64,000 nt of DNA, taken from contig CALZFC010000272.1 in the NCBI GenBank assembly GCA_945643635.1, forward strand, positions 124,001-188,000. Reading direction: 5' to 3'. This stretch comes from Allodiplogaster sudhausi (taxonomy: Eukaryota; Nematoda; Chromadorea; Rhabditida; Diplogasteridae). A program made the position numbers and the translations under genes. The notes under the pieces are model-generated. The model did no database searches, had not been told where the DNA came from, and worked only from the letters and a program-made list of their open reading frames with translations. Shown one piece after another: positions 60,111 through 64,000 of this stretch (within the stretch, counting starts at the first letter, position 1; each line of letters begins with the position of its first letter).

Positions 60111-60926
60111 TTAAATTATCTCCCTTTTTGCCTTAAGAACGTACCAAAAGAAGGAAGAGTCGGAGTAGACATAGATGAGAGAGGCAATGGCGGCGAGACG
60201 GTAGAAGAGCGGGAAGAACTTGTCGATGAGCCAGCCGGTGGAATGCTAGAATAATCTTCATCTCTCTCTCTCTCTCTCTCTCTCGAAATATATTCGTGAC
60301 TAACAGATGAGCGGCACGCCATGCCTGGAGCTCGTGCTGGATTTCCCGTTGACGCTCTCTCTCCAGCAGGCATTCTCTTGCTCGCGAAAGCAGCCTGCTC
60401 TCCGTCTCCTCTCTCTCTCTCCTCGGTCTTCTTATCTTCTCAGACTTGTCTCTGAAAGGCGAGCATGTAATAAAATTCAAAAAACCACCATATTTAGAAA
60501 TAACTCTGAATGTTGGGAGAAAGAAAACGAGCACGTAAATAACTAGTTTATTCAGCTAAACGCACCTTGGCCTCTCCTCCTTAGCTCGCTCTCCTCTCTC
60601 CTCCTTCCGCGTTCGCTCTTTGTCTTCTCTCTCGCTCCTCCGTCTCCTTCTCTTCTCAGACTTATCTCTGAAAAGTGAGGAACTATAGGGAGACCATAAA
60701 ATCTAGAAAAAAACCCCACTAACAATATTATACACTCGTTTAGAACTAGTTTATGCAGTTAGACATACCTTTGCCTCTCCTCCTTATCTCGCGTCCTCTC
60801 TCCGCCCCCCCTTATCTCTCGTCCTCTCCTCTCCTTTCTCCCTCTCTTCCTCTTTTTCTCTTGGAGCGTCGTCTCCACTCCAAGACCAGTCGAGCTCCAC
60901 CTCCTCGTCAGAGTGAAGACGAAAGT
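60111..60926 (-). CDS. Arg/Glu-rich protein with C-terminal membrane helix (3' exons)
   Basis: Not recognised as a family. Exons on minus: 60926-60769, 60667-60566, 60451-60301, 60245-60111. The first starts DFRLHSDEEVELDWSWSGDD, then runs of Arg, Glu and Lys. The second and third both begin after an identical phase-2 junction with DKSEK (DKSEKRRRRRSERE; DKSEKIRRPRRERE), so they look like tandem exon duplicates. The last exon gives a membrane helix (LIDKFFPLFYRLAAIASLIY) and a short basic tail ending KAKREII at TAA 60111-60113, like a tail-anchored or ER protein. In the first exon the frame is lost at a run of seven G (C on plus, near 60815); one base fewer restores an open frame to the donor, so a homopolymer error or mutation is likely. 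Upstream exons unknown. Confidence 0.5.
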
Positions 60927-60994
60927 CTGAAAAAGTCATTCTAATTACCAAATTAAATTGTAGACATGTTTTAAAATCGACTTTAACGAATAGC

Positions 60995-63892
60995 CTATTT
61001 GTTTACATACATGTTTCTGATGACCCTCTCGGTCACAGCGCGTTGCAGAAGTCCCTCATCTGCATAGACACTTTTAAAACGTCTAACATGAGCTGCGTCT
61101 TCTTTGTGCGTGTGTTCCACTCCTTGCTCCGAAAATGCAGCAAGCGTCTTAAACTGCCGGAAGAATGGCAGAGTGTGCTCGAGAAGAGAATGGACCTTCA
61201 AGCTGCGTTTATAGGCCGACACGCAGTCTTCGAATGCAGTGCAAAACTCTATCAGAGCAGGAGCGCAGTCGTCGATCTCATTGTCGGTGTAAAATCGAGC
61301 AGTGAAGAACTTCTCAAGCCTCTCCATAGCAACAAGAGTATCTCGGAGCTTCTCACCACGTTCAACGAAAGATTGAGGAAGTCCAGGGAAGATGATGACG
61401 GAAAGAAGCTCGTCAAGACGTTCCAAGACTTTCGCAACTGCATTACCAGAGAGCTGAGCAAGATGAAGAGTGCGAGGAATGCCCATACGACGGGCGAGAA
61501 GACAACGAAGAGGGCCATGTTCTCGATCTCCCACCACTCGACGCATGACTTCAGCCTGCCTGACCGCCTCGGCAGCTGCTGACGTCGCCGTAGCCAGTGG
61601 AGACGAGCTGCATCCTGCGAAGAGCGTAGAGACACGCCTTGACACTCGAGACAGAGTCCACCGCCGCTCTTCCAGAATTGGGAGACACGATGGAAACGGC
61701 GCATGCATGTGCTACACGACTCAACTTTTCAACCTGCACCATGAGAGCACCACCGATGCCGAGACGCATGTGAAGAATCGGAAGCACGACTTGATGAAGT
61801 GGGATGGAAACGAGAGGAGTCCCGGAGATAGAGTGATGAGATCGAAATATTTCGCCATTGATAACATCACGTTGAGACATCGACTTCGAGGGATCCGCGC
61901 GAGCAGCAACTGCCGCCTCCACAGCGCGAGATGCCGCCAGAATGCTCTCGAGAGTTCTCAGCGGGCCCGCAATGAGTTCGTCCTTCCGTCGTTCCGTGAG
62001 GCACTGGATGCAGAAAAATGTCGCGGAAGCCCCCTGATGGCCGAATAACAACGAAGCCGCCTTGAAGTCACACGCCAGGAACCATCGAATAGGAATAACA
62101 CGACCATCAGGAGAAGTGATAGAGGTTATGGCTGCACATTCGTTCAACACCTCTCCGAACAACGACTCAAAGTTGCCACGGCTCTCATCTCCATTTGCAA
62201 ATACGAGTGGAAAGTGGCCCCGCGGAGAGTTGGCGCTTTCAATGTCGACCTGCGCCACCGTAAGCTTGAGCCACGATCCTCCGCCGTCTACACTCCGGCA
62301 GTACCATCTCTCTCCATCGAACGCCGGAGGAAGTTGCACCCCCGAGGCCTGTGTCCATTCGTCGACTCCAGAAAGCAATAATTGAACTGAGCGAACGCGG
62401 CAGACAGGAACTGAAGCACGACGATTCGCAGCGACTCGCAGATCAACAGATGTGGTCAAGTACAGATCCCCCACCCTGTAAACCCAGGACTTGTGAAGAG
62501 CGACTCTGGAGTAGACCGAATCGCAGAAGACATCCTTAGGTATAAGAAAGTTGACGATTTCCATCATGACGTGCCACGATATTCCATGCTGCAGCATGAA
62601 ATTCAACTGTTCCGTGCTCGTCCACAGTGGCGCGATAGAATCCAACTTCAAAGCCGAGGATATCAAAGACACGACCGCCACCCTCTCAGCCTCTGATATG
62701 TCGTCGACAAGGATTCTACCACCCGTGACAGCAAGGAGAACTACATCCGATATGTGCTTTCTGCGGAAAAAGCGCGCAGTTGGTCGAAGTTGGCTGATAG
62801 GCTTGTAGTGTGGAGGGCGTTTCTTCTTCGGTCTTGGAAAGCTGTCAATCGTCGCCCGCGCTGCCTCTAATTCACTCGACAGTCTCCTGATTTCTTGTTC
62901 CTTACACTCAAGAGATGCCAAAGCACGCCCAAGGCGACACGCTAAACCCGCTGGCAAATCGCGCTTCTTTGTCGTCTCACGCAAACGGTCTTGCAGCTCT
63001 ACATTCAACTTTTCTAGTTCTTCAACTCGACCACGGCATTTCGCCAAATCGATAGAAAGGTGGCGGCAATTAGAACAAGGGGCGCTACTAGAGAAGTCAT
63101 CATCTAAATCAATAAAACAATGAGCACGTATTTAAAACCTGTAATGTCTGAAAACCTGTAATATCTGAAACTCTGTAATATCTGAAAGCTTGAAATATCT
63201 GGGGAAAAAAAACCTTATGGAAAAGATTTATGTTTATATATTATGTTTGTTAAAAGAATATATTTGAAATGAAATAAAATATCGCACCAGAATCAGGCGG
63301 TTGCTGTTGCTTCCGCTTCCGGTTCGACGATGACATGCTATAAAAAGAGAAAAATTGGGATTACTATAACTTGTTGAGCACGTCATCGTTAGATTAAAGA
63401 ACGAACAAAAATTAACGCAACAAAACAACCACAGCATTATTCTAGCTGCTCTTACAATGTGGTATAAAGAAATTAAGCCAAACATACAAACAGACTGTTC
63501 TGAATTATATTGCACGCACCTGAGCTTCTCGAGTGCTTCACGAGGAGAAACGACCTTGAGCAGCTACTGGGCCAGCGGAGCTGAACAAGTACACCGAATG
63601 AGCACAATGAACACAATCAATTATCAACTTGGAGGTAGTTAACACAAAACCCTTCCTTATTCTCTTCAAAATCATTGTTACCAGTCAACCGAAAAAGATC
63701 ACCCAATTAGCGAAGTAATTATGTTTTTAAACTAATTCTCCTCTCGCAAAATAAAATCCAACACAAATAACCACAAAGAAAACCAATGACAACTTTCCAA
63801 AAATACAAAATAGCCGAAATATAGAGATAACCCAACCTCGGCAATCAAAGGATGAAGAAACGATCGGGCGGGCAGTGAGGCATCGACAATTC
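60995..63892 (-). CDS. Transposase-like protein with coiled coil, spliced, with a frame break
   Basis: Main frame 63103-61551 (about 510 aa), continued in another frame 61640-60995. Upstream exons 63892-63837 (IVDASLPARSFLHPLIAE), 63563-63520 (LLKVVSPREALEKL) and 63337-63288 (MSSSNRKRKQQQPPDS) join it in phase 0, 2 and 1. Parts: basic Ser-rich start, Cys pair (CSNC), coiled coil (RVEELEKLNVELQDRL), then a domain with VDGGGSWLKLT, WFLACDFKAASLLFGHQGAS and CIQC, and in the second frame MGIPRTLHLAQLSGNAVAKV. From memory this resembles a widespread unnamed animal transposase-like family with a DGGG/K motif, a D-K...LG..G...C..C motif and a late HG..F.GN motif; the acidic residues could be a DDE triad. 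The frame change near 61640-61600 is either a 31-base intron with a CGCAG acceptor or a +1 frameshift. No terminal repeats found. Confidence 0.55.
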
Positions 63893-64000
63893 CTTTAAAT
63901 AAATTACATAATATGGATACAAACAACAACAACGTCAGAATGGCGTAACAAGTTGCTCACGAAATCCTTGAAATTTTTTTTACCATCCACCAAAATACCT

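Noticed and set aside
60111..60245. Selenoprotein with in-frame TGA at a splice joint
   Set aside because: Reading straight through the supposed donor gives an ordinary tail (...SSFFWYVLKAKREII) with a TAA stop, so no recoding is needed.

Overview
The window is nuclear DNA of an animal, most likely a nematode. Genes are cut into many small exons by spliceosomal introns. A perfect 22-base match to the classical nematode SL1 spliced leader lies at 47459-47480, and two start codons directly follow splice acceptors, as expected of trans-spliced genes. No operon, tRNA, rRNA or CRISPR array was seen. All exon models were read by eye from open frames, GT/GC...AG borders, phase continuity and remembered family motifs; no search was run.

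Layout. (1) 271-6597, plus: 3' part of an unrecognised multi-exon gene ending in a coiled-coil tail. (2) 6598-9078: intergenic, with a TTAA-flanked inverted-repeat element. (3) 9079-20104, minus: a Tousled-like kinase (TLK), from start codon to stop; most of its 23 exons are phase-checked. (4) 20105-27482: 7.4 kb divergent intergenic stretch with GA/CT arrays, a poly-G tract, a palindromic element and a 1.16 kb inverted-repeat element. (5) 27483-34511, plus: peroxisomal Lon protease (LONP2) in 23 exons, ending in the peroxisome signal SKL. A second gene carrying an AMPK-beta-like CBM48 glycogen-binding module sits inside one of its introns, on the same strand. (6) 34512-44049: intergenic, repeat-rich, with a small pogo-like element and a fold-back element. 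(7) 44050-57918, plus: an IA-2/PTPRN (ida-1-like) receptor-type phosphatase-like gene of dense-core vesicles, with ectodomain, membrane helix and the start of the phosphatase domain; its catalytic-loop exon is not in the window. Its introns hold a 1.13 kb TA-flanked inverted-repeat element containing the SL1 copy, a MITE and a 5.75 kb Mutator-like element into which a LINE has inserted. (8) 57919-64000: two minisatellites, a minus-strand gene for an Arg/Glu-rich protein with a C-terminal membrane helix, and a minus-strand spliced transposase-like gene.

The genes do not form a pathway. TLK acts in chromatin assembly, LONP2 in peroxisomal protein quality control and IA-2 in regulated secretion. 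The most unusual points are the nested CBM48 gene, the SL1 copy inside a transposon, the tandemly multiplied TLK 5' splice site and the layered mobile elements.
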